The position numbers and the translations under genes are program-made. Below, piece after piece: positions 18,322 to 25,000 of a DNA stretch of 64,000 nt. Origin of the DNA: Litorimonas sp051251645 (lineage in GTDB: Bacteria > Pseudomonadota > Alphaproteobacteria > Caulobacterales > Maricaulaceae); contig JBPOEY010000001.1 of assembly GCA_051251645.1 (NCBI GenBank), positions 1,178,001 through 1,242,000 of the forward strand, written 5' to 3'. Position 1 is the first letter of the stretch. The number at the start of each line of letters is the position of its first letter. The notes under the pieces are model-generated. The model made no database searches, was not told where the DNA came from, and saw only the letters and a program-made list of their open reading frames with translations.

Positions 18322-19275
18322 ATGTCTAAGAGAAAAAAGGTTCAACGTAAAAACACAGACGTTGTTTTGATAAAAAGTGAAGATGGTATTGAAATAGCGT
18401 GTAAATCAAGTGCGCTTCCGGAAATATACAAGTATTGGCCTGAGCCTTTAGAAAGCACCTTTGCTCGGCAAAACTTAGAGACGTTGTGTCTTAAAAATAA
18501 AATACGGCTCACTGGTCCAAGTGAAGTTAACGACCCCTTCGATTGTAACCCCGTATACATACAAGATCTGGTAGGTAATAAGGCGGCTGCTGACATTACG
18601 AGTGTTTTAAATCGACCTGCGACTTCCCTAGAATTTGAACGATTTCAACAGAACCTCAGACCTCGCTTTCCTAATCGTAGGGCTCGGCGTGCCGATAAAG
18701 AATTCCAAAAATTCGTGCGAGAAATGTCGGAAAGATCAGTTCGTACACATTACGACTTACAAGGATTTGCTAGTTTTTCTTCGGATGGACTCAACCCTCT
18801 TCTTTGGGCTCATTATGCCGATTCACATAAAGGCATAAGAGTCACCTTTCGGACAAGCCCCCTAGAAACATCTGGGAGAACAGATGAGCTCCCTATCGGG
18901 TCTCAACTAATGGAAGTTCGGTACACTGAAAAAAGACCTACAATATTGGCATCTAGATTTTCCAAACAATTAGGCAAGGGGGGCTTGAATGACGATGTAA
19001 TAATTGACTCAGTCCTTAACAAGGCCACTCAATGGAAGTACGAAAGCGAATGGAGGTTTATGGGTAGAGCACTGTTTGATCGTGAACCTCCAAGAATTGG
19101 GGATTGGGTCGACGTTGGAAACAACGCAATATCGGCCATTACTTTAGGCGTTTGCTCAACGGAAGAAACTGCGAGATATGTCAACGAATTAGTTGAAAAG
19201 TCAGCATTGAAAATAAAAATTAGACGCGTTGTGTTATCAGACCGAAAGTTTGAGTTATTAGAAACTAATATGTAG
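18322..19275 (+). CDS. DUF2971 domain-containing protein, AT-rich
   Basis: A 317-residue soluble protein with the DUF2971 signature FASFSSDGLNPLLWAHYADSHKGIRVTF near residues 150-180, preceded by the NxxLxLxxPSEVNDPFDCNP block. DUF2971 proteins have no established biochemical function and often sit in accessory regions. The gene is visibly more AT-rich than its neighbours, with many AAA, ATA and TTA codons and AT-rich flanks (18260-18321), which points to acquisition. It has its own start context and no operon partner; the GIY-YIG cassette lies just downstream on the other strand. Confidence 0.85.
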   Translation: MSKRKKVQRKNTDVVLIKSEDGIEIACKSSALPEIYKYWPEPLESTFARQNLETLCLKNKIRLTGPSEVNDPFDCNPVYIQDLVGNKAAADITSVLNRPATSLEFERFQQNLRPRFPNRRARRADKEFQKFVREMSERSVRTHYDLQGFASFSSDGLNPLLWAHYADSHKGIRVTFRTSPLETSGRTDELPIGSQLMEVRYTEKRPTILASRFSKQLGKGGLNDDVIIDSVLNKATQWKYESEWRFMGRALFDREPPRIGDWVDVGNNAISAITLGVCSTEETARYVNELVEKSALKIKIRRVVLSDRKFELLETNM

Positions 19276-19355
19276 GTGCGGTTTGATAGTTTTTGTCCTT
19301 TTGTGCCAGAGATAATATGGAGACACTTCAAAAATTACTATCCTAATTACCCCGT

Positions 19356-19389
19356 ACCATGGACAGGCCGATCAAGTCGGCCTGAGGCG
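19356..19389 (+). repeat. Left inverted REP-like repeat of the GIY-YIG cassette
   Basis: A 34 bp sequence starting ACCATGGACAGG. Its centre folds as AGGCCGA, loop TCAAG, TCGGCCT. It is repeated in inverted orientation at 19759-19792 with 32 of 34 bases identical. Confidence 0.9.
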
Positions 19390-19415
19390 TGTGGGGTGGG
19401 GATCGGCGTATTCCC

Positions 19416-19709
19416 TCAATCATCCCATCGTAGCGGGAGGTCGTCCCAATTGGGGTTCTCGGTCTCGATGAGGTCGATTTTCCATTGGCGCTTATAGCGT
19501 TTGAGGGCGCGTTCTCGCTTGCGGGCCTCGCCAATATAGTCGAAGGTTTCAAAATAGGCCAAACGGTCACAGCCATATCGCGCCGTAAAACTTTTCGGAT
19601 GGGCCTTGGTTTTATGCTCCTGCACACGAGATCGAATGTCGGTTGTGGACCCAATATAAATTGTGCCGTTTTTATGATTCACCATCATGTAGGCATAGCT
19701 TTGACGCAT
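19416..19709 (-). CDS. GIY-YIG domain endonuclease, small UPF0213-like family
   Basis: A 97-residue protein that is essentially one GIY-YIG nuclease domain. YAYMM corresponds to the GIY strand and IYIGSTTDIRSRVQEHK holds the YIG strand and the conserved Arg. The Glu in EARKRERALKRYKRQWK is the expected metal ligand, and NPNWDDL is the typical C-terminal end. Most such stand-alone proteins have no known role. Here the gene is framed by two inverted 34 bp palindromic repeats, 26 and 49 bp from its ends, so it may be the protein of a small mobile or REP-like cassette. Confidence 0.9.
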   Translation of the reverse strand: MRQSYAYMMVNHKNGTIYIGSTTDIRSRVQEHKTKAHPKSFTARYGCDRLAYFETFDYIGEARKRERALKRYKRQWKIDLIETENPNWDDLPLRWDD

Positions 19710-19758
19710 GGCTTAGAATTGAACGATGGGTGAGCCTATATCAAGCCCCAACAAAACT

Positions 19759-19792
19759 CGCCTTAGGCCGACTTGATCGGCCTATCCATGGT
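19759..19792 (-). repeat. Right inverted REP-like repeat of the GIY-YIG cassette
   Basis: Reverse complement of the repeat at 19356-19389 with two differences (positions 9 and 29 of the repeat, both transitions). The palindromic core is fully conserved. Together the repeats define a 437 bp cassette, 19356-19792. Confidence 0.9.
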
Positions 19793-19830
19793 GCGTTGTT
19801 TCTTCTGAATGCGATGGGTGAGAGTTTAAG

Positions 19831-19860
19831 TCCATGGACCCGCTGATCACGTCAGCGGGA
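19831..19860 (+). repeat. Third REP-like hairpin of the same type
   Basis: TCCATGGA followed by an 8 bp stem CCCGCTGA, loop TCACG, TCAGCGGG. It keeps the CCATGGAC lead and the GATCAnGTC centre of the cassette repeats, while the stem bases differ but stay paired. Confidence 0.8.
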
Positions 19861-20177
19861 CACGTGTTGGTTGGGCGGAGAGACATTCTGCGTTTCGTTA
19901 CTTAAGTGATTGCAAGCCCCCTTCGGGCGCTCTGCTCGGCGTGCCTACGCAAGTCTCCAGCCATTCGGCTTTGCCTCGCGGTTCCTTGTCCTTTGATCCT
20001 CCGGATCAAAGGACTGCGTCACGCTCGAAGCGGTTAAAATGCTGTGGGCACACTCGGCTCGCCCTATCGCTGTTGCCACACGCTTGAATTCACTCGCTTC
20101 CTAACAATCATATCCTCCCTCACCATTTGTCGTCGAAATTGGTTAGACCCACCCCAGACACGAGGGGTTACGTAGAC
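19861..20177. other. Non-coding stretch with palindromes, no gene seen
   Basis: About 320 bp with no convincing reading frame. It contains phrases typical of dispersed alphaproteobacterial intergenic repeats (GCAAGCCCCCTTCGGGCG and TTTGCCTCGCGGTTCC) and the 12 bp hairpin listed separately. Frames that cross it on either strand lack family motifs. Confidence 0.6.
19988..20014. repeat. Perfect 12 bp hairpin
   Basis: GTCCTTTGATCC, loop TCC, GGATCAAAGGAC. No T-run follows on the plus strand. It is part of the repeat-rich gap after the GIY-YIG cassette. Confidence 0.8.
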
Positions 20178-20556
20178 CTTGGTTTTGGTGGGCCTGGATC
20201 CTGTTTGATGCGGTTTTGCCGCGTTATCTGGCGCCCTCGTCGAGCTTACGGTGCGACGCGGGTGTCCGGTTTGGACCCGGTGGATCAGGACGAAGAGTGC
20301 GCTATGAGTCGCGCGGTTAGGAAGCCGTTCGGTGCATCCCTTTTCGTCCCGGCGCACATGGCCCGGCGGTCGAAAGCCGTCCGGCCCGCTGTCGCCTGTG
20401 CTGGACCGGTGGTTCAGCCGTTGGCTGGTGTGCCCTCGGGGCCCGGCGACGATCCATAGGTGAGAGCCGAGGACACAGGGCGCGGACCGTCGTTCGCTGT
20501 AAAATGGTATTTCCCTTGTGTTCCCATCAGGGAACGCGGTCCGCGCTCGTGTCATT
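20178..20556 (+). ncRNA. Candidate structured RNA, copy A (unnamed family)
   Basis: A GC-rich stretch matching, at intervals and in the same order, 35704-36025 on the opposite strand. Shared parts are TTTTGGTGGGCCTGGA near 20181; GAGTGCGC followed by TGAGT at 20295; a hairpin at 20360-20386 with loop TCGAAAG; GTGTGCCC then CGGGGCC at 20429; and a 3' domain. That domain has a 10 bp outer stem (20480-20489 with 20537-20546), the tract GCTGTAAAATGGT, and an inner hairpin GTTCCC-ATCA-GGGAAC. Stem bases differ between copies but remain paired. Boundaries are those of visible similarity. It ends 90 bp before the ATG at 20646, so it could be a leader or an independent transcript. Confidence 0.6.
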
Positions 20557-20645
20557 GTGAGCGCTCCCGGACGTTGGTCGCGGTCTCGATACCCGACAGG
20601 ACGTGGGCGCGTGCCGCCCCCTTTCCCGTCACCAGAGAGCCCCCT

Positions 20646-21035
20646 ATGACCCGTCGCCGCTATATCCCCGATCATCAAAACCGCCAACGGCGCATCACAA
20701 CCGCGCGCGAAATCCGTCAAGCGGACGAGATTGCGGCGCTGAAAAGCGAGCTGCGCGCGCTTCGCAGAGATCGCGCCAGCCCGCCGCGGGTCACGCCTCT
20801 CCGCCGTAAACCGACCGCCGATAGCTACGGCGCATTTCTCGATCATATTGGGGCGCAGTTGACGCGGTTGATTGATAAGGGGCGGACCTATTTCGACAGC
20901 TGCCCGACCTGCGGTAATGTCAATTTGCCCTGCATGGATCCGCTCATCGAGCTGGAGCGCATGGAGTATCAAGCTGGGGAGCTGGACCAGTTGATTTTCG
21001 CGCCAGAACTGGGAGCCGGCCCGCCGTCCGCCTGA
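20646..21035 (+). CDS. Hypothetical protein (129 aa) with coiled coil and CxxC motif
   Basis: Family not recognised. The first half is very basic and helical (TTAREIRQADEIAALKSELRALRRDR), probably a short coiled coil. The second half holds CPTCGNVNLPC, a possible zinc-binding or redox motif, and the helical segment DPLIELERMEYQAGELDQL. I chose the ATG at 20646, which has AGAG upstream; the frame extends to 20460 but that part overlaps the structured RNA candidate. It converges with the AsnC-type regulator gene, six bp apart. Confidence 0.6.
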   Translation: MTRRRYIPDHQNRQRRITTAREIRQADEIAALKSELRALRRDRASPPRVTPLRRKPTADSYGAFLDHIGAQLTRLIDKGRTYFDSCPTCGNVNLPCMDPLIELERMEYQAGELDQLIFAPELGAGPPSA

Positions 21036-21041
21036 AGACGT

Positions 21042-21503
21042 CTAAAGCGGCAGTTCCGTCGTAAATTTAAGCTTCTCCATCGCGAAGCTGGCCGAGACAT
21101 TATTGATCTGCACGCGGGAAATGAGCTGCTGATAGACCCGGTCATAATCGGCGACCGACGCAATCATCATTTTCAGAATATAGTCGACCTCTCCGGCTAA
21201 GCGGTAAAACTCGACGATTTCGGGAATGGCGTCCACCGCCGCCGCGAGATCCGTCGCCCACGCTTCGGAATGATTATCCGTGCGAATTTGCACAAAAGCT
21301 GTCAGCGGCAGGCCGATTTTTTCATTATTGATCAGCGCCACGCGCTTTTCGATCACGCTTTCGGATTCCAAACGGCGCACCCGTCGCCAGACGGTATTAA
21401 GAGACACATTCAAGCGTTCCGCAATCGAATCGAGCGACTGGGACGCGTCGGATTGGAGCGCCGTCAGGATCGCGCGATCTGTGGCATCAAGTTTCGGCAA
21501 CAT
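21042..21503 (-). CDS. Lrp/AsnC-family transcriptional regulator
   Basis: A 153-residue regulator: N-terminal helix-turn-helix (ILTALQSDASQSLDSIAERLNVSLNTVWRRVRRLESE), then the effector-binding RAM domain with FYRLAGEVDYILKMMIASVADYDRVY. Length is normal. It is divergent from the cysteine synthase gene across 92 bp, the usual layout for an AsnC-type protein controlling an adjacent amino-acid gene. It may bind cysteine or another amino acid and control cysK; this is inference from position. Confidence 0.92.
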   Translation of the reverse strand: MLPKLDATDRAILTALQSDASQSLDSIAERLNVSLNTVWRRVRRLESESVIEKRVALINNEKIGLPLTAFVQIRTDNHSEAWATDLAAAVDAIPEIVEFYRLAGEVDYILKMMIASVADYDRVYQQLISRVQINNVSASFAMEKLKFTTELPL

Positions 21504-21595
21504 GCCCCATATATAGGATATTTTTTGACTGAAAGGAAGTGAAAGCGGATCGACTGCGATGATTTTAACATTCGTGGGGCGCTATACTGGTTTTT

Positions 21596-22633
21596 ATGAC
21601 CGATATGACCCTGATCCGCGATGTGCCTGACGCTTATTGTGAGCCAAAGCCCTTCAAATGTCTCGAAAAGCTCATTGGCAATACGCCGATGATCGCGATT
21701 GATCTCTCCTACAAAGGAGACGCGCGCCGGGTGTTTGCCAAGCTGGAATATTTCAATCTATCCGGCTCGATCAAAGACCGTATGGCGCTGGAAGTGCTGC
21801 GCCAAGCCTACGCCAGCGGCGCGCTCCGTCCCGGCGATACAATTGTCGAGGCGACGAGCGGGAATGCCGGGATTGCGGTTTCAGCTTTGGGCCGCGCGCT
21901 CGGTCATCCGGTCGTGATTTACATGCCCGATTGGATGAGTGTGGAGCGGGTCGAGTTGATGAAGAGCTACGGCGCGGAGGTTCGCCTCGTTAGCCACGCA
22001 GACGGCGGTTTCTTAGGCAGTATCGCCAAGACGCAAGAGATGGCGCGGGCGCGTAATGATGTGTTCCTTCCGCGTCAGTTTGAAAATGAGGATAATTGCA
22101 ACGCGCATTGCCGCACAACCGGACCAGAAATTTTGGCGCAAATGGACAAAGCGGGTGCAAAAATTGCGGCTTTTGTTGCGGGTGTCGGCACGGGCGGCAC
22201 CGTAATGGGCGTCGGCAAAGCGCTGCGCCGCGCCGATCCGTCAATCCGCGTGCATCCGATGGAACCCACCGAGAGCCCGACGCTCTCGACAGGCTACAAA
22301 GTCGGAAAACACCGCATTCAGGGTGTTTCGGATGATTTCATTCCGGACATCTTGTGTCTGCAAAGCCTCGACCGGGTCATCTCGGTCAATGATGGCGACG
22401 GGATTATTATGGCGCAGCGCCTCTCGGCGGAACTTGGTCTCGGCGTCGGCATCAGCTCCGGCGCGAACTTGATCGGGGCAGTAAAAGCCGGCCTTCCGGG
22501 CGGCAATGTGGTGACGGTCTTCTGTGACGATTCAAAGAAATACCTCTCGACCGATTTGACCAAGGTTGAACCGGTCCGCGATGGCTATCTCTCGCCGGAC
22601 ATCCAACTGCACGGCTTCGACGTCGTCGGGTGA
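21596..22633 (+). CDS. cysK: PLP-dependent cysteine synthase family protein
   Basis: A 345-residue fold-type II enzyme expected to make cysteine from O-acetylserine and sulfide. The PLP lysine is in GSIKDRMALEVL near residue 60, the substrate loop is EATSGNAGIAVSA, and GVGTGGTVMGVGKAL is the phosphate-binding Gly loop. The product is longer than E. coli CysK (about 323 aa) and has a C-terminal SDDSKKYLST-like segment (FCDDSKKYLSTDL) more typical of the CBS/CysK subgroup. A cystathionine beta-synthase-like or desulfidase role is possible. A second ATG at 21605 is an alternative start. Confidence 0.85.
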   Translation: MTDMTLIRDVPDAYCEPKPFKCLEKLIGNTPMIAIDLSYKGDARRVFAKLEYFNLSGSIKDRMALEVLRQAYASGALRPGDTIVEATSGNAGIAVSALGRALGHPVVIYMPDWMSVERVELMKSYGAEVRLVSHADGGFLGSIAKTQEMARARNDVFLPRQFENEDNCNAHCRTTGPEILAQMDKAGAKIAAFVAGVGTGGTVMGVGKALRRADPSIRVHPMEPTESPTLSTGYKVGKHRIQGVSDDFIPDILCLQSLDRVISVNDGDGIIMAQRLSAELGLGVGISSGANLIGAVKAGLPGGNVVTVFCDDSKKYLSTDLTKVEPVRDGYLSPDIQLHGFDVVG

Positions 22634-22640
22634 CTTTATG

Positions 22641-22666
22641 CGTGAGCGTCGCTATGCGCGCTCACG
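22641..22666 (+). promoter_or_regulatory. Hairpin abutting the trpF start codon
   Basis: CGTGAGCG and CGCTCACG arms (8 bp) around a 10 nt loop; the right arm ends on the base before the trpF ATG. It lies 8 bp after the cysK stop and has no T-run. If formed in mRNA it would cover the trpF ribosome-binding region, which shows no clear Shine-Dalgarno. Confidence 0.6.
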
Positions 22667-23293
22667 ATGAAGACACGGGTCAAAATTTGCGGACTAACGC
22701 GCGCACAAGACGTTGCATCGGCTGAAAAAGTGGGTGCAGACTTCCTTGGCTTCATCGTCGAAGCGCCAAGTCGCCGGAAACTCACCCTCGCGAACGCAGC
22801 GACGCTTATTGTGGGGGTCAGAGCCAAGACAGTGGCGGTCACGGTTGATCCGGATGACGCCCTTGTTGATGGGATCAAGACAGCAGGGTTCACGCATATC
22901 CAACTCCACGGCTCGGAAACTCTCGCCCGAACAGCCAAGATCGCCAGCCGCGGCCTGTGCGTGATTAAGGCGATGCCTGTCGCCACAGCCGATGATGTGA
23001 AACTCGCGACAGAGTATAGCGGTGCGGCGGACTTACTTTTGTTTGACGCCAAACCACCTAAGGGCGAGATACAACGTGGCGGGCACGGTCTCAGTTTCGA
23101 TTGGTCCATCCTGCGCACAGCGCCAACGCCGAAAAACTTCATCCTCGCAGGGGGACTGACGCCAGATAATGTGCTCGAAGCTGCGACCCTAACCCGCGCG
23201 TCAATTATGGATGTCTCATCTGGCGTCGAGGCTTCACCCGGCATAAAGGACGCGAAATTAATGACCGCATTTATGGAGCAGCTGCGTGGATAA
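22667..23293 (+). CDS. trpF: Phosphoribosylanthranilate isomerase
   Basis: Third step of the tryptophan branch. A 208-residue TIM barrel with VKICGLTRAQDV at the start (catalytic Cys), VDPDD and HGSETL in the middle, and the catalytic Asp and phosphate loop in LLFDAKPP and FILAGGLTPDNV. It ends with DVSSGVEASPGIKDAKLM, typical of TrpF. It overlaps trpB by 8 bp and begins 33 bp after cysK, so it may be read from cysK or from a promoter inside it. Confidence 0.97.
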   Translation: MKTRVKICGLTRAQDVASAEKVGADFLGFIVEAPSRRKLTLANAATLIVGVRAKTVAVTVDPDDALVDGIKTAGFTHIQLHGSETLARTAKIASRGLCVIKAMPVATADDVKLATEYSGAADLLLFDAKPPKGEIQRGGHGLSFDWSILRTAPTPKNFILAGGLTPDNVLEAATLTRASIMDVSSGVEASPGIKDAKLMTAFMEQLRG

Positions 23294-24530
23294 GCCGGCA
23301 AAGAACGCACAATGGCCGGATGAGCGCGGTCGTTTTGGTGAGTATGGTGGGCGCTTTGTCGCCGAGACACTGATGCCGCCGATTTTAGAGCTTGAGGCCG
23401 CTTATGAAGAGGCCAAAGTCGATCCCGCATTTCAAGCGGAACTCGACTATTTTATGACGCATTATGTCGGTCGTCCGTCGCCGCTCTATTTTGCCGAACG
23501 GCTGACCGAGCACGCAGCGAAAGAGACAGGCCAAGGCGCGAAGATTTACTTCAAACGCGATGAGCTCAATCACACTGGCGCGCACAAGATCAATAATTGC
23601 ATGGGGCAATTACTGCTCGCCAAACGCATGGGGAAAAAACGCATCATCGCTGAAACCGGCGCGGGCCAGCACGGCGTTGCGACAGCAACGGTAGCGGCGC
23701 GCCTCGGTATGGAATGTATCGTCTATATGGGCGCGACCGATATTGTCCGGCAAAAACCCAATGTATTTCGGATGCGCCTTCTTGGGGCGGAAGTGCGCGC
23801 CGTTCATTCGGGCACAGCGACGCTGAAAGACGCGATGAACGAAGCCTTGCGCGATTGGGTGACCAATGTTTCGGAGACGTTTTATTGCATCGGCACCGTT
23901 GCAGGTCCACACCCCTACCCCGTTATGGTCCGGGATTTTCAAGCCGTCATTGGCCATGAAGCCAAAGCCCAAATCATGGACGCCGAGGGCCGCCTGCCCG
24001 ACGCGCTGGTTGCCTGTATTGGCGGCGGATCAAACGCGATGGGCCTGTTCCACGCCTTTGTGCCAGATACAGAAGTGCGTCTGATCGGCGTCGAAGCGGC
24101 GGGTCGCGGCGTCAAAAGCGGACTTCATGCGGCGTCACTGACGGGCGGCACCCCCGGCATTCTGCACGGCAACCGAACCTATCTGTTGCAAGACGAGAAT
24201 GGACAAATTTCGGACGCCCATTCGATTAGCGCCGGTCTCGACTATCCCGGTATTGGCCCCGAGCATGCCTGGCTCCATGACACAGGCCGTGCGGAGTATG
24301 TCAGCGCAACGGACGATGAAGCGCTGGAGCATTTCCAACTCTGTGCCAAACTCGAGGGCATCCTCCCGGCGCTCGAACCCAGTCATGCGATTCCAAGAAC
24401 ACTCGACCTTGCCAGAGAACTCGGCTCTGACGGCCTGATTATTATGAATATGTGCGGCCGCGGCGACAAAGACGTCTTTACCATTGCCGACGCCCTCGGC
24501 GAAGATATTGCGGCAGGGACGGACGGATGA
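23286..24530 (+). CDS. trpB: Tryptophan synthase beta chain
   Basis: Joins indole and serine with PLP. The 414 residues include GRFGEYGGRFVAETLMPP at the start, the PLP lysine in RDELNHTGAHKINN, AETGAGQHGVATATVAA, and the phosphate loop CIGGGSNAMG. The start is GTG (MDKPAKNAQWPDERG), inside the end of trpF, as is usual when the two are coupled. Its stop shares bases with the start of an AT-rich membrane-protein gene that separates it from trpA. Confidence 0.97.
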   Translation: MDKPAKNAQWPDERGRFGEYGGRFVAETLMPPILELEAAYEEAKVDPAFQAELDYFMTHYVGRPSPLYFAERLTEHAAKETGQGAKIYFKRDELNHTGAHKINNCMGQLLLAKRMGKKRIIAETGAGQHGVATATVAARLGMECIVYMGATDIVRQKPNVFRMRLLGAEVRAVHSGTATLKDAMNEALRDWVTNVSETFYCIGTVAGPHPYPVMVRDFQAVIGHEAKAQIMDAEGRLPDALVACIGGGSNAMGLFHAFVPDTEVRLIGVEAAGRGVKSGLHAASLTGGTPGILHGNRTYLLQDENGQISDAHSISAGLDYPGIGPEHAWLHDTGRAEYVSATDDEALEHFQLCAKLEGILPALEPSHAIPRTLDLARELGSDGLIIMNMCGRGDKDVFTIADALGEDIAAGTDG

Positions 24531-25000
24531 CACCCATACCGTCGTGGAGTCTCCCAACTGACAACTTGTATAAGTTTATCGCCTTATCAGGCCTAGCCTT
24601 AGTGATCGTTCCAGTAATCTTATTTTATATTGAGGTCGGTTCCATCACTAGCCTCCAACCCGACTTCAATTCTAAGATGAGACATATTGAGTCGCTAAAA
24701 AAATTGATGGAAGAAAGACTCAACAGTGGGACATTAACAGGTGAGGAGATCAATTTTTTTCATGAAATTTCGATTACCTTAAATGATGTTTTGACAGTCG
24801 TAGACCATCAAAAAGCTAGACTGCCTATGATGCTCACACTCGGCGTTATCTCTATAGTTGGGCTTTTTATTGGTTATGCTATGATGTGGTTTGGCTTCAA
24901 AAATTGGTGCCTTAAAGTCCAAAAACCTCTTGATAATATTTTGAGGTTGGAGGTTGAGCTTATAAAATCGAAAGCCCGTGAAGTAGTTGAAGATGAATAG
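24527..25000 (+). CDS. Small two-helix membrane protein inserted between trpB and trpA
   Basis: A 157-residue protein of unknown family with membrane helices near residues 18-38 and 100-120, separated by a helical extracytoplasmic loop (FNSKMRHIESLKKLMEERLNSG) and followed by a charged C-terminal coiled coil. Its ATG overlaps the trpB stop (ATGA) and its stop lies inside the start of trpA, so it is embedded in the operon. The DNA is markedly AT-rich (many AAA, ATT, TTT, TTA codons) compared with trpB and trpA, which suggests late insertion. No link to tryptophan synthesis is evident. Confidence 0.8.
   Translation: MTPIPSWSLPTDNLYKFIALSGLALVIVPVILFYIEVGSITSLQPDFNSKMRHIESLKKLMEERLNSGTLTGEEINFFHEISITLNDVLTVVDHQKARLPMMLTLGVISIVGLFIGYAMMWFGFKNWCLKVQKPLDNILRLEVELIKSKAREVVEDE

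Noticed and set aside
20127..20459. A 110-codon open frame on the plus strand
   Set aside because: It lies within the structured element; similarity to copy B is in base pairing and loops, while the protein frames do not agree between copies.
20178..20556. RNase P RNA, tmRNA, SRP RNA or group II intron
   Set aside because: The diagnostic sequences of those RNAs (for example GAGGAAAGTCC or the domain V pattern) are missing, and the presence of two diverged copies argues against the single-copy housekeeping RNAs.
20064..20972. A 302-codon open frame on the minus strand
   Set aside because: It crosses the structured RNA candidate and the antisense of the 129-residue gene, has no domain motif, and its composition (Arg, Gly, Pro, Thr-rich) is typical of antisense frames in GC-rich DNA.
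24452..24526. Upstream extension of the membrane-protein gene inside trpB
   Set aside because: The extra codons are an Arg-rich out-of-frame reading of trpB; the ATG at 24527 with the ATGA overlap is the natural start.
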